From contig JAWZSP010000003.1 in assembly GCA_034401135.1 (NCBI GenBank), forward strand, positions 5,208,001-5,272,000: a stretch of 64,000 bases of DNA, in the 5' to 3' direction. The DNA comes from Volutella citrinella. Taxonomy: Eukaryota > Ascomycota > Sordariomycetes > Hypocreales > Nectriaceae. Both the position numbers and the translations under genes were made by a program. Under the pieces are notes generated by a model. That model saw only the letters and a program-made list of their open reading frames with translations, was not told the origin of the DNA and searched no databases. Position 1 is the stretch's first letter. Each line of letters starts with the position of its first letter. This document shows positions 11,696 to 21,514 of the stretch, piece by piece.

Positions 11696-13876
11696 AAGAG
11701 CTCAGTAAAAAAACAACAAAAAAAAACACAGCCAATCCTGCAGCAGAGGAGGCTATGGGGGGTATCGAGATGGATGATGGAGAGGTCGAGTGGATGGGAT
11801 AGAGATGGGGAGAGTGAGAAGTGAACAGCGGCTGATGGTGATATTTAAACAAACAACGTCCATGATGGTTACACTGGACACAGCCACAGCCACCACGCCA
11901 AAGTCCCGCCATCCGCTCTCCCCCACTCGCCGTCAATGGGCTGCCTGCAGATAATCGCCGTCTGACTCACTGCCGCGCCGTGCCCCCAGTCCATAGGACT
12001 ATGGCGTTTCGGCGTGCTCGTGAACTCCAGGCAGACGCCGCCCCCGAGACCCATACAAGGAGCTCCGATCCAGCCACCCAGCGCCCGCAGCCCAGGCTAC
12101 TGAACCTAGGAGCAAACACGGCGGCTTCCATGCTCATGCAACGTGCAGGAGAGCTGACGCGGGGCAGTCAGCCTGAGCCAGGGCCTGGCGTTTCATGGGT
12201 GGCCTTGGCACTCTACCGGATCGCTGCCGACAAGTGCCGCCCACCAAGAGGGCTGTCTGCCTGGGCGGCTCCTTGCAGTTGTGGCTGAGGCCGGTCCCTG
12301 GCTAGGGACAGCTCTGACCGCCAGCTCGGGAGCAGCAGAGTCCGAGGCTTGAGCTCGGATGTGGCTGTTTCCTTGAGGTGCACACCGTGAATTGATACAT
12401 GTCCATATCCAATGCGCGCTGCTTGCTCCTCACCCACTGGGAGGATGAAAGTTTGCACCTCAACAGCGTCGATCGAACCGGATGAAGACATCGTGGAGCT
12501 GACAAGCGGTGACTGAGTCCATTGGCGTCTCGGCTTCAGGCCTCTAACCGACGTCTCCATTCCAGCCCTGCGGCCTGCGCTGCGGTCTGCCCCGCCTCTG
12601 GCCCCTATCCCGTTGCCCCACTCGCTATTCGTCCTTGCACGAGGCCTCCCCCCACTAAGGTAGTGGAGGATTGCGCTATGCTGCGTTGGCACTCGCTGCT
12701 TCGTATCCATCTCTTATTTTTGGATGCATCGCAAGGACTCCAGCTTTACCCTACACTTGACCTTGAACTCGACATGATCCCGTAATTGACCCTGCTAATG
12801 ATGCATAACTGCTTCCCTGGTAAAGGCAACATGGTCTTTTAGTCGCCCCAGTCGACTGTCAACCTGGCTTGCCTGGCACAATTGAACTTGGCATTGTCCA
12901 TCTCGGAGGCCGGCAAGTGTGTCAGCATCAGTCTGACTGCATACGGTCCAATCACACAGGTTTTGGTAATCAAATACGACACAGGATAGAAGATCCCATT
13001 GCCACTCAATGCCATTTACAATTAGCATGCAGCCCAACTGAATACCAACACGTTTCAAAAGAGTCAGGGCGCAAAGGTCTGTTCCAAAGCATGTGGAGTT
13101 CCGGCCCAGAATGGAACCCCGCCTAAGCTCTCCATAACTCCCGTCGTGTGCCAGGGTAAACAAGGCGATCAAGTCCAGTCCTCAGGGTTCATGACTAGAT
13201 GCACGTCCAGCCAGCTAGCATCATTCTAGGATTGAACTTCTTAGTCACGAAACAGGCTCGATAGGTCATCTCTTTCGATCACATGGTAAGACGCTCATGT
13301 CCAACACTAACCTCGGGCACTCTCACCTCGGGCACTCACAAGAACCTGAGTGCAGAGCACAAATGGCATCCACGACACGAAAGCACCAAGGAAAAGACGA
13401 GTGACTAGGAATACTATCAACTGAGACGGGGTCTAAAATTCTACCGCTGGTAATGCTAGAACAAGCTGGCCTGCGTGCGCCGGCTGCTCGCTTTATGGTC
13501 GTCGGCTGTCTCGCTGGCGGACAATCCAGCCCATGGCCATACAATGACCCACGTAACGGCCTCCAGGGTGTGACGCCTCTGGCGAGCCATTTTCGCGTCT
13601 CGAATCGAGCTAGTAGCCTGCTTCTTGGCGAGAGCCACGCAGCTAGGGACCACGCGGCGGTACCGAGGCGACGGCGTTCGTTTATCGGATTCGAGGACGG
13701 TCTGCGTCCAGTCGACTTAGGACGGCGGACCTGAAAGTCAGGCAGCTTAGCACCTCTAGGCTGAAGCCGTCAAATATATTCCTTTGTTCTCGGGAGAGGC
13801 CTCGAGGGCCGACAGCCAACAGCAGCCCAAGGTCACTACCTTTGCACCGCCTCTCGGGGGCAGTCGACACAATACT
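11696..13876. other. 2.2 kb spacer, no gene recognised
   Basis: It contains the 5' leader and promoter of the leftward AAA ATPase and the 3' flank of dim1. An A-rich run (aaaaaaacaacaaaaaaaaac) lies just upstream of the ATPase start, around 11705-11727. Short open frames (for example 12213-12710 on the minus strand) have no recognisable domain or splice pattern. Confidence 0.35.
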
Positions 13877-14444
13877 CTAGTACCTGTGCCGCGTGCTGTA
13901 GTCCTTGGGGCTGACGACGAGACCTCTGCCCTTCTTGGCGCCGCGGTACACCGTCTCGATGATGTCGATGAGCTCCTGTTTGTCCTCGAGGACCCAGTTG
14001 AGCTTATTATTGTCGCCGGTACCGAAATCGCACATCATGTGCTTGTTGCGGAAGAAGAAGAGGATCGAGCACGGGTCGTAGAGCTCGTACATGGCGTTGA
14101 AGTCGGGCACCTGGTCGATGTCGCACAGGTAGATGACGGCGAAGTTCTTGACGCGGTCGGCGATCTTGTAGAGCACCTCGTCCTGCTTCATGCAGTCCTA
14201 TGATATGGTCAGCGATCGCGCTCGAGCGGGTGACGGGGTCGTGGGGGTTTTATGTACCGGATCGTGGTCGCGCCCGAAGCGGATAATGACGAGACGGTCA
14301 TCCTCTGTCGTCGTGGTCAGCGCCTGAGGGAGGTGTCGGCTCAGCTCCGAGGAAGCGGGCGGGGAGGGAGTGCTACATACCTGAGAGGATGGCCTGGTCG
14401 ACGTGCCACCCGGAGTTGAGGTGAGGGAGAACGACGGAACCCAT
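13877..14444 (-). CDS. dim1: Dim1-family thioredoxin-like U5 snRNP protein
   Basis: Three exons on the minus strand (14444-14381, 14304-14258, 14197-13877) give 143 residues, matching the family length of about 142. The protein begins MGSVVLPHLNSGWHVDQAIL and continues through VIIRFGRDHDPDCMKQDEVL, FFFRNKHMMCDFGTG and ETVYRGAKKGRGLVVSPKDY. This is near-complete agreement with the highly conserved Dim1/TXNL4A/Dib1 family. These proteins are core components of the U5 and U4/U6.U5 tri-snRNP needed for pre-mRNA splicing; the fission-yeast gene was found through mitosis defects. The thioredoxin fold has no redox CxxC pair. Both introns are short (76 and 60 nt) with GT..AG ends. It is the most secure single identification in the window. 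Confidence 0.97.
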
Positions 14445-15321
14445 GGCGAAGTCTGTGATGGCTGGACAACAATGCTGCGACACGCTCAAGGCAGAGGCAG
14501 CCACGAGGCGGGTACCTTTGGTGATCGGCGGTACGTATTGCCGAGCCGTGTGGCTGGTGCAAAGTGGTATCTGTGGCTGAGCCAAGAACGTTCCAAGAAC
14601 TGAGGACGGCTTTGTGGAAATACGGGCAGATCTCACGCTGTATTGCTCGATAGCTTGGTCAAGTTTTTATCTCAAGAATGAGAAATGATAAAAAATTGCA
14701 AAGGCGACAGTTCAATCTAGGGGTCCTATGGTTGCTTTGTCGTGTGGCTGAGTGCCCCGCCATGAACAGCTTTGGGCCGGCCAAAGAACACCCCGCCACG
14801 ATGATGTCATCTGAGATCGCCAGCTTCATGGTGCTGCGTGAGCCTAAACCAGACAAGCTTCTGCCAGTCTTCTAGTGGCCCGAAGAGCGCATCTTTGCAC
14901 GTGTGACTGGGCCGTGTAAGTCGGTCGAGGTTCTCCATCTCGGGCGTATCAAGGACCACCTCCTTGGCTGTCCAGCATCCGGGTCAGCCGCGATGGTGGC
15001 CGATGCTCCTTCCGAATTAAACTACGAATGCAATAGAGGACATTTATTGACATGTATGCTACCAACTCCAGTACAACAGTTGACCGCGCCCTACCAAAGC
15101 CATAGTGGAACCCTGTTCTCCGTCCGGCCACCAGTTCAAACCCGCTCATCACCCGAGTGTCCAAGGCCACCCAATATTGACGCCTTCGCCATTCTGAACC
15201 TCGTCATCCTTGTCTCCGGGAACTGACTCAACGGCCGACGGCTACTGGTCGCACATAAAATTAAATGACATACACAGTGCCATTGGGATGCGGCCAGAGA
15301 TGAACGGCCTGACACCTCTCG
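14445..15321. other. Spacer upstream of dim1, no gene recognised
   Basis: The dim1 promoter and leader should lie in 14445-14700. An AT-rich patch occurs around 14655-14700. I see no coding pattern. Confidence 0.35.
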
Positions 15322-16098
15322 TCATAGCCTTCCTACCCAGCTGTTGACTCCATCCTTGACATCCGGCTCCCCGATGCCCTCGATCGGCTCGTCCGTGGCC
15401 AGGAACCAGAAATCCGTCAGCTTGGGCATCGCCACCCGAAGCCAGAAGCGTCCCCCCTTTTCCGGAGCGCGCTGTATCGTCGTCACTATCCTGACGCAGC
15501 GGAACCACTTGGTCTTCTCGTAGTCGAACGGGTCCTCGGGGATGCGACAAATGTCGAGCATAGCCTGCTCGTCAATGACCAGACAAGCGCGGAACCGTGT
15601 GTTGCACTGCGAGGCGCGACGCCCCGGATCCGTGTGCTCGGCGACCCAGCGATCAAAGTGCTCGCCGATGACTTCGACGCTCGCGCCATCGAGCGCCGCT
15701 GCGTCCTCCACCACGTCGTTGCGGTAGCGCGCCATCAGCTCCTCGTTGGGGGCCGCGTCGAGGGGCGGCTCGACGGGGTTGCGCTTGCGCCAGGCCTTGC
15801 GGTCGGCGTGTACGTTGCGCTCGGCGTACTCGCGGATGCGCGCCAGGGCGAGGGGGAACTTGGCGTCCGACTCGGGCGTGTAGACGGTGCGGTAGATGGT
15901 GAAGCCCCAGGTGTACGGGCGGTCGTGGCCGGCGCTGACGTGCATGATGGTCTCGAGGCGGCGGCGAGGCTCGCGACGGAACTCGGGGTCCTTGGCCCAT
16001 CGCCGCCGCGGCTTCCAGATCTCGCGGGGGATCTCGGAGGGTAGTGGTGGCGATGGTGGCGACGGCGGCGGCGGTGCGGTGTCCTCGTCGTCGGCCAT
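15322..16098 (-). CDS. Conserved fungal protein of unknown function
   Basis: The open frame reaches far upstream (to 16524). The likely start is the ATG at 16098 (MADDEDTAPPPP), giving 258 residues; the next upstream ATG at 16167 (MSVCVTIRTA) would add 23. The first 20-25 residues are a Pro/Ser/acidic low-complexity leader. The body contains TWGFTIYRTVYTPESD near residue 60, a charged middle part, and CLVIDEQAMLDI followed by KWFRCVRIV. I recognise this arrangement (a WGFTIYRT..YTPESD block, then a VIDEQ block) from uncharacterised proteins found in multiple copies in filamentous ascomycetes, but no function is known. There is no signal peptide and no membrane segment. Codon use and the absence of introns fit a real gene. 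Confidence 0.72.
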   Translation of the reverse strand: MADDEDTAPPPPSPPSPPLPSEIPREIWKPRRRWAKDPEFRREPRRRLETIMHVSAGHDRPYTWGFTIYRTVYTPESDAKFPLALARIREYAERNVHADRKAWRKRNPVEPPLDAAPNEELMARYRNDVVEDAAALDGASVEVIGEHFDRWVAEHTDPGRRASQCNTRFRACLVIDEQAMLDICRIPEDPFDYEKTKWFRCVRIVTTIQRAPEKGGRFWLRVAMPKLTDFWFLATDEPIEGIGEPDVKDGVNSWVGRL

Positions 16099-16167
16099 GA
16101 CGGTGATGCGGCCGTCAGAGGCCGCTTGGGGTGTGGTCGCGGTTCGGATAGTCACACAGACACTCAT

Positions 16168-18258
16168 TCCTACAGAGGGAGCAGCAAGCACATGCAGATG
16201 CACAGTACAGGGAGGGAGGACGAAAAAGCAAACAAGAATGCGGTTGAGGGGGAATGGCAAATGCAGGCTCGATCCCAAGATCGAACCACATATGCACGTC
16301 GGCGCACCCTGGCAACCTGGCTCGCGCCCTGGCGGATGGACGGGCCTGGTTCTGGCTCTGGCCTCGCCCGGTCTGTGGCCTGTGTCGTGTCGTGTGGAGC
16401 AGCTGCTGAGTCGGGACCCTGGCTCGCCGTATGTGAGCTGACGGGCTGGCCTCATTGCGACGCGGGCATACGCAGCCAGGCATGTCGCTGCATGCAACGC
16501 ACCCGCGCAGGTGGCCTGCTGCACATAGTCGATGGTGTTCCTGGTTGATGGATGTCTCGGCAGCTCCCAGTTCGCGTCTATTAGTATCCACCAAGAGCAA
16601 GTCTCAGCTTCTCAGACAGAGCGTCCTGGGCACATCAACTGCATCTGAGCCAAGCCAGCATCTGGCCAGTAGTCTACCATGGCTTGCGAAACTTGCAACA
16701 GCAAACAACCACCAGACTGCAAACACGTGCACCCATCCCCGCATTAGCTGCTACTCGTCGTCTAGATGGATTTTGAAGATGATGTTCAGGTGGGGCACTT
16801 CCCCGCCATGGACCCCTCCTCGATTGAACTCTTCGCTAATATTTGATCCCGCGCTAGCCGGCCACCACAACCGTGCAAACACAAAGAGCGGTCTGTCCCG
16901 CCTGCAGCATGTTCCTGGGCTTCCCGCAACCCTTGGCCCGGCTTGGATGCTTTCCTGTTCAAGGTGGATGCCCGATGCGAGGCGATTCCCGGAACAACCC
17001 TACCCCTCTTTAATGGATCGCAACCATCGCTGAAGCGTCTTAGATCAGAGGGCGATCTTCAAGAGGCGGGATATAGGTGCACTTCATGAGTTCACACTCT
17101 TTGTTAGCACTTGGTTTCGGAACTTTTTGAGGGAGGGGTTAGGGACATGCATTCATGCTGGGTTGAGGCTGTTCACTCAACTGCTGGTATCAGGCGGCGT
17201 TATAACGACTGGAACAACTGCCGTAGAACGGTCTGTACTCATCTTCCTTTTCTTGAGAGAAGCTAAAACTTTGTGCTGTGATATGTGCACTCACTTGTTC
17301 ATCACCTGAAACTTTAGTGCGCTGTGTTCTATGTCTTGAGATCAAATGTAAAGGGCGTTCATTAATCCAAACTCACTCTCACCTTGACTAGCTGAGATAC
17401 AACATGAAGTCTCAAATCCCCTGTTTGGCTTATCTACATGTACATGACACGACATCAGGAAACTGAAAACGCCTCGCCAGGGCTTATGTCTTTGCCCACA
17501 TATGTAATGTTAGTGACACTAGACCTTGTCCCAGATCCGGATGCACGACTTGAGACTTTGAGAGGAGCTTTCTACACATCTCCAAGGCCTCACCTCCCCA
17601 AGCCGCCTGATTTCAAATATAAGTGACTTGTGCTGGGGACTCATGCCCCGTGAGCACATTTGAAGGCTTCGCCAGCTCCCATCCCGACCGTTGGTTGTGC
17701 AATCCACTATTTGCCTGCTGGAATCTAGAACTGGGCTTGAGATGGCTCGCCGGGCTCCTCCCTGGGGATTGTACTCCCTGCGGAACTTGGGAAGGTTAGT
17801 ATACACTCAATGTGCATGTATGCCTGCAGGCTGACATCTGCGCTTGATACCTTCAATGTTGAAACTAGATAGTATTGCCTCCCCAAGTGTCAACATTATG
17901 CGCAACGATGACGGTGACGGTTGTCCCCTTTCAATACCCCAACATATCTGACCTGCCGATTGGTCTGGCTGATGATCGATTATACACGGGCTGTGCACTG
18001 AAACTACTCTATTTCCAGAGGAAGTTCTACGCAAGTAATCGATCTCCAACGGGCTGATGTATATGGCACGAGGTGCAAGCTCCAGAACTAGCAACCGTTA
18101 GAGTCCGGCTGGCTTCATCTGGCCGGACAGGAAGCATAGGCCTGACCGTCAGCTCGGTCGTGACACGGCTCCTGGGAATCCGTGGAGCTGAGGCAATAGC
18201 CGCCGATCCTGAAATCTTACATTCTGATAATCTGTTATAGTCTTCCAGTCTACATGTA
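16168..18258. other. 2.1 kb spacer, no gene recognised
   Basis: Only short frames on both strands, none with a domain, and no consistent exon chain. The part from about 17050 to 18050 is AT-richer than the flanking genes. It separates two leftward genes, so it should contain the terminator of the kinase-like gene and the promoter of the 15.3-16.1 kb gene. Confidence 0.35.
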
Positions 18259-19554
18259 TCACTGCTGACTTGTGATCCAGCCTTGCCATCCAGGGTCGGC
18301 CAAGATGGAACGAACCCGAGCTTGTAGCCAGCCAGTATTTCCCCAGAACCCCCATGAGGCCTGGAACCGACACCAGTCCACAAGCGCCGTCTCCCAGTGC
18401 CTCACAAACGTGTCCCAGTCGTACACGAAACCCTGGGTGGCGGTCTGGTCCGCGTCGAGAAGTACCTGTCTATACCGCTCCAGCAGCGCCTTTTCCCCAT
18501 CGCCCATGGACAGCCGTTGTGCCGAACGGCCGCTGGCGAGCATGGGCAACGGCACGGAGCACGTAAACAGCTTGGCGAGGTCACACACACCCAGTCCGAG
18601 CCCGACGTACTGGAAGTCAAAGAAAGCTACGCGGTCGCCGGCGGCAGTGGAGAAGAGGTTTTCGGACTTGACATCACCGTGGATATACGACTCAAAGGGC
18701 CTCCCACGAGGCGTGAGGAAAGCCGCGGCCAGCTCCGCCGCAGACTGGGGCGAGCCGGCGTACGGGGTGCAGAAGGCCGCGGACCACTCATCGCTGTCGT
18801 CCTCCTTTAGGTTGCCGTACTCGGTCATCCGCGTGGCTAGATACGTGTAGCCGCCGTTGAGCCACAGCTTGGTCGGGCGGGTGCGCGAGTCGGCACGATG
18901 CTGCTCCTCGAGCGGCGGCAGGACGTAGTCGTCGAGCTGGTCGGGCAACATGTCCCACGACTGCTTGTGAAACCGGGCCAGCCAGTCGAGGGCAGCGTGG
19001 ACCTGTGTCTGGCTCAGCACGGCTCGCTTCTCGCCGGCGACGGGGAACTCGGGGCACAGATCGTTGATGAGCATGGCCGTGGTTCCTTGTAGCTCGTCCG
19101 CCGCCGGCCTGTCTCCCATGTCACGGGTTGAGGCCAAGAGCGCGGCGACAGGCACGTCTCGGCCGAGACGGGGCGTGACGGAGCTGTAGAAGCACTGCTC
19201 GACATCGTAGCTCAGCATCTTGCGCAGGTGGCCCTCGTCCCCACTAGCACTAGGCTCGCGACGCGAGATGAGCTTGAGAATGAAGCGAAACGAGGAGCGA
19301 GCATCCTTGGTGCTGCCGACCGTCTGGCCAGTGAGGGCCCGGAGGCGCGCGGCGGCGGCGTCGGTGAGGGGACGGGCCTCGACGGCGCAGATCTGGCCGT
19401 AGCCGGCCCAGAGCGACTGCAGCTCGGAGCACGACGTCATCTCGAGGTCGGCGTCCAGCCACGAGACGAGTATCGCGGCGACCCGGTCGACGCACGGTCG
19501 AGGCGGCGGCATGGTTACGGCCGGACGACACGGATTGGCGGCGCTCAAGGGCAA
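18259..19554 (-). CDS. APH/EcKinase-like small-molecule kinase
   Basis: A single frame of 431 codons. ATG at 19554 gives the full length; an in-frame ATG at 19512 (MPPPRPCVDRV) would remove 14 poorly conserved residues and may be the true start. The protein has the phosphotransferase motif YIHGDVKSENLF (H292, D294, N299) and the metal-binding FFDFQYVGLG block (D313), followed by CDLAKLF. The Lys region is RFILKLIS near residue 94. This set is that of the ecdysteroid-kinase-like/CHK branch of the aminoglycoside phosphotransferase superfamily, which phosphorylates hydroxyls of small molecules. Fungal members have unknown substrates. It is cytosolic by appearance, with no signal or membrane segment. 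Confidence 0.82.
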   Translation of the reverse strand: MPLSAANPCRPAVTMPPPRPCVDRVAAILVSWLDADLEMTSCSELQSLWAGYGQICAVEARPLTDAAAARLRALTGQTVGSTKDARSSFRFILKLISRREPSASGDEGHLRKMLSYDVEQCFYSSVTPRLGRDVPVAALLASTRDMGDRPAADELQGTTAMLINDLCPEFPVAGEKRAVLSQTQVHAALDWLARFHKQSWDMLPDQLDDYVLPPLEEQHRADSRTRPTKLWLNGGYTYLATRMTEYGNLKEDDSDEWSAAFCTPYAGSPQSAAELAAAFLTPRGRPFESYIHGDVKSENLFSTAAGDRVAFFDFQYVGLGLGVCDLAKLFTCSVPLPMLASGRSAQRLSMGDGEKALLERYRQVLLDADQTATQGFVYDWDTFVRHWETALVDWCRFQASWGFWGNTGWLQARVRSILADPGWQGWITSQQ

Positions 19555-21514
19555 TGACCGACCCGAGATATGGGCGGGGCAGGGGGTTGGACAGGATGGG
19601 ATGGGATCAATGGGCCGGAGACAATCACAACAATAACAATGCGACGAGGATGGAGACTGGCAATCTCAGTTAGCGCGAACGCGGATCACGGAGACGGCAG
19701 AGGGCCGGCAAAGATGCATAGGACGTACAACGTAGCATGAGTGTTATAAGTAGTAATGTAATGATATGCAGTTGTCGGTGCTACACATGAGGCGAGGCGC
19801 CGGCTCGTGATGCGTGAGCGAGATAGGCACTGAGTGGGCTGGTCGACAAAATTGTTCCGTCCATTGCCGCACGTCCCTCTAGCCCAGCAATACCTCGTCA
19901 TAAGGTCCGTCCGTCGCCCGTACCCTGGACAGAGGATTGACGCGCTGGCTCCGCTCCACCGTTTTTTTCTCTCGGCTGCTGCATCCACTTTATCCTGCAG
20001 TTGGAGCTAACGTTTACCGCCTTTGTTCCCAGCCTACCCGGGACTTTGGAGAAGGCGAGGAAGAAAAAACGAAACAGACGCAGATACAGGCAGAGACGGG
20101 GACAGGGGAGAGACGGTGTGAGGAAGGCTACAGTTGGGTGGTGTCGTTGTGCGTTGCGGAATGGATGGTCATGATGCTGCGGCTGCACAGGCCAATGGTT
20201 CAGCTCGCGGCCCGAGGCTGAGGAGCTGTCTCGGAATCTCCAACCAGCCCAGCAGCCCAGCGGGCGGTGGCAGGGAGCAGCAGAGACTGGGAGGATGGGT
20301 TGATACCCAGCCTGCCCATTGTGCCCAGTCCGTCCCTCCGTCAGGAGCCCATGGAGGCCCAGGCTGCCAGCCCATGTCGTCCCTACTGGCTGGTGACTTG
20401 GCAAAAGGACGCCAGCCTCGTCTTTTCACCGTCAGTCACCACGCCACGTCACAGCACACAACCCACCTCGTCTGCTGCTGGCTGGGTGTACCTACAGTAA
20501 AGCAGCCGGCTGAGGCCTGTGGCACCCGACATGATTCACCTCGGACCGCCTGTGCGACCCCGCCCCTCCAGCCTCTGCGGCGGTCCGATGTCTCGTCGGC
20601 ACACAGACGGCGATGATGCACCGAACGGGCGAGAGTGCATGCTTCTGCTGCTGCACAGGCACAGGCACAGGCACGAACGGCAGATGATGGATGGTTCCAT
20701 GCGAGTCATGGTTGCGTACAGCTTGGGCATTCCAGCAACGAGGCGCCGATAGGTGTTCCTGGAGGCCGGCTCCATTAGGTGCTGCCAGCGAGTTGCCAGC
20801 GGGGGACTCGCCTAGAACGGGAGGTGCCTTGGCGAGGGGTGGGAGCCTGAACCCGTGGTGGAGGGGCCGCTGAGGTGGCCAGCCGACGGGTCTCAGCGGA
20901 GGGCAGTAGCGAGTCAGAGCGAGCCATGGCAGGCTGCAGCGAGTCACAGCGAGTCTCAGCGGGGCCATGGCGGGCCGTAGCGGGTGCCACCTCGGCCAGG
21001 CCACCCCACCAGAACCCGACACCTTCCTCCAGCACTCTGATCCTCGGCGACCCTTCTGAGGCCGCTGGAGAGGTACCCCCGAGGCGGTGGAAAACGGTGC
21101 CTGACATCACAGGACGGGCGCTGGACCCTTGCTCTCGGCTAGTAAAATCATGCCACGCTAGAGCGACCTAGTGCCTAAACGCACCGTCTGTTCTCATTTT
21201 ATCTCCAAGGTAACCAATTGCAAGGGTCTGAAAACATTTCATGCACCCAGCCGCTGGACCAGCCTTCCACGTTCTTCCCTTTCGAACCAGAACAAAAAAA
21301 GGACAAGACGCCCACAGCCTGCCCGCCAGATCCTCGATCCCGTCTCTGGCTCTGTACATCTCAATCCAGCGACCATTTTTGTTTGTTCGTCCTTCTGTTT
21401 GCTCCTCTGTTCACTTGAGGAGAGAGGGATAAATAGCCAGTTTTCCTCGCTGTACCAACATCACCCCACCACACCGCAACACCATCACATCACACCCGCA
21501 AGACTAGTCTCGAC
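19555..21514. other. Divergent spacer between kinase-like and coiled-coil genes
   Basis: About 2 kb, with promoters facing both ways. No recognisable coding segment. It contains a short imperfect direct repeat around 20888-20980 (units with GTCTCAGCGG and CAGCGAGTC) and pyrimidine-rich leader sequence with CA-rich repeats shortly before the ATG at 21515. Confidence 0.4.
20888..20980. repeat. Short imperfect direct repeats (GTCTCAGCGG / CAGCGAGTC type)
   Basis: The segment contains two GTCTCAGCGG units and several AGCGAGTC or AGCGAGCC words, each followed by CCATGGC-like sequence. The copies are diverged. It is noncoding and most likely slippage-derived. Confidence 0.45.

Noticed and set aside
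16260..16300. Palindromic gctcgatcccaagatcgaac resembling a tRNA T-arm
   Set aside because: The stem and loop sizes do not fit a T-arm, and no acceptor stem or anticodon arm could be paired.
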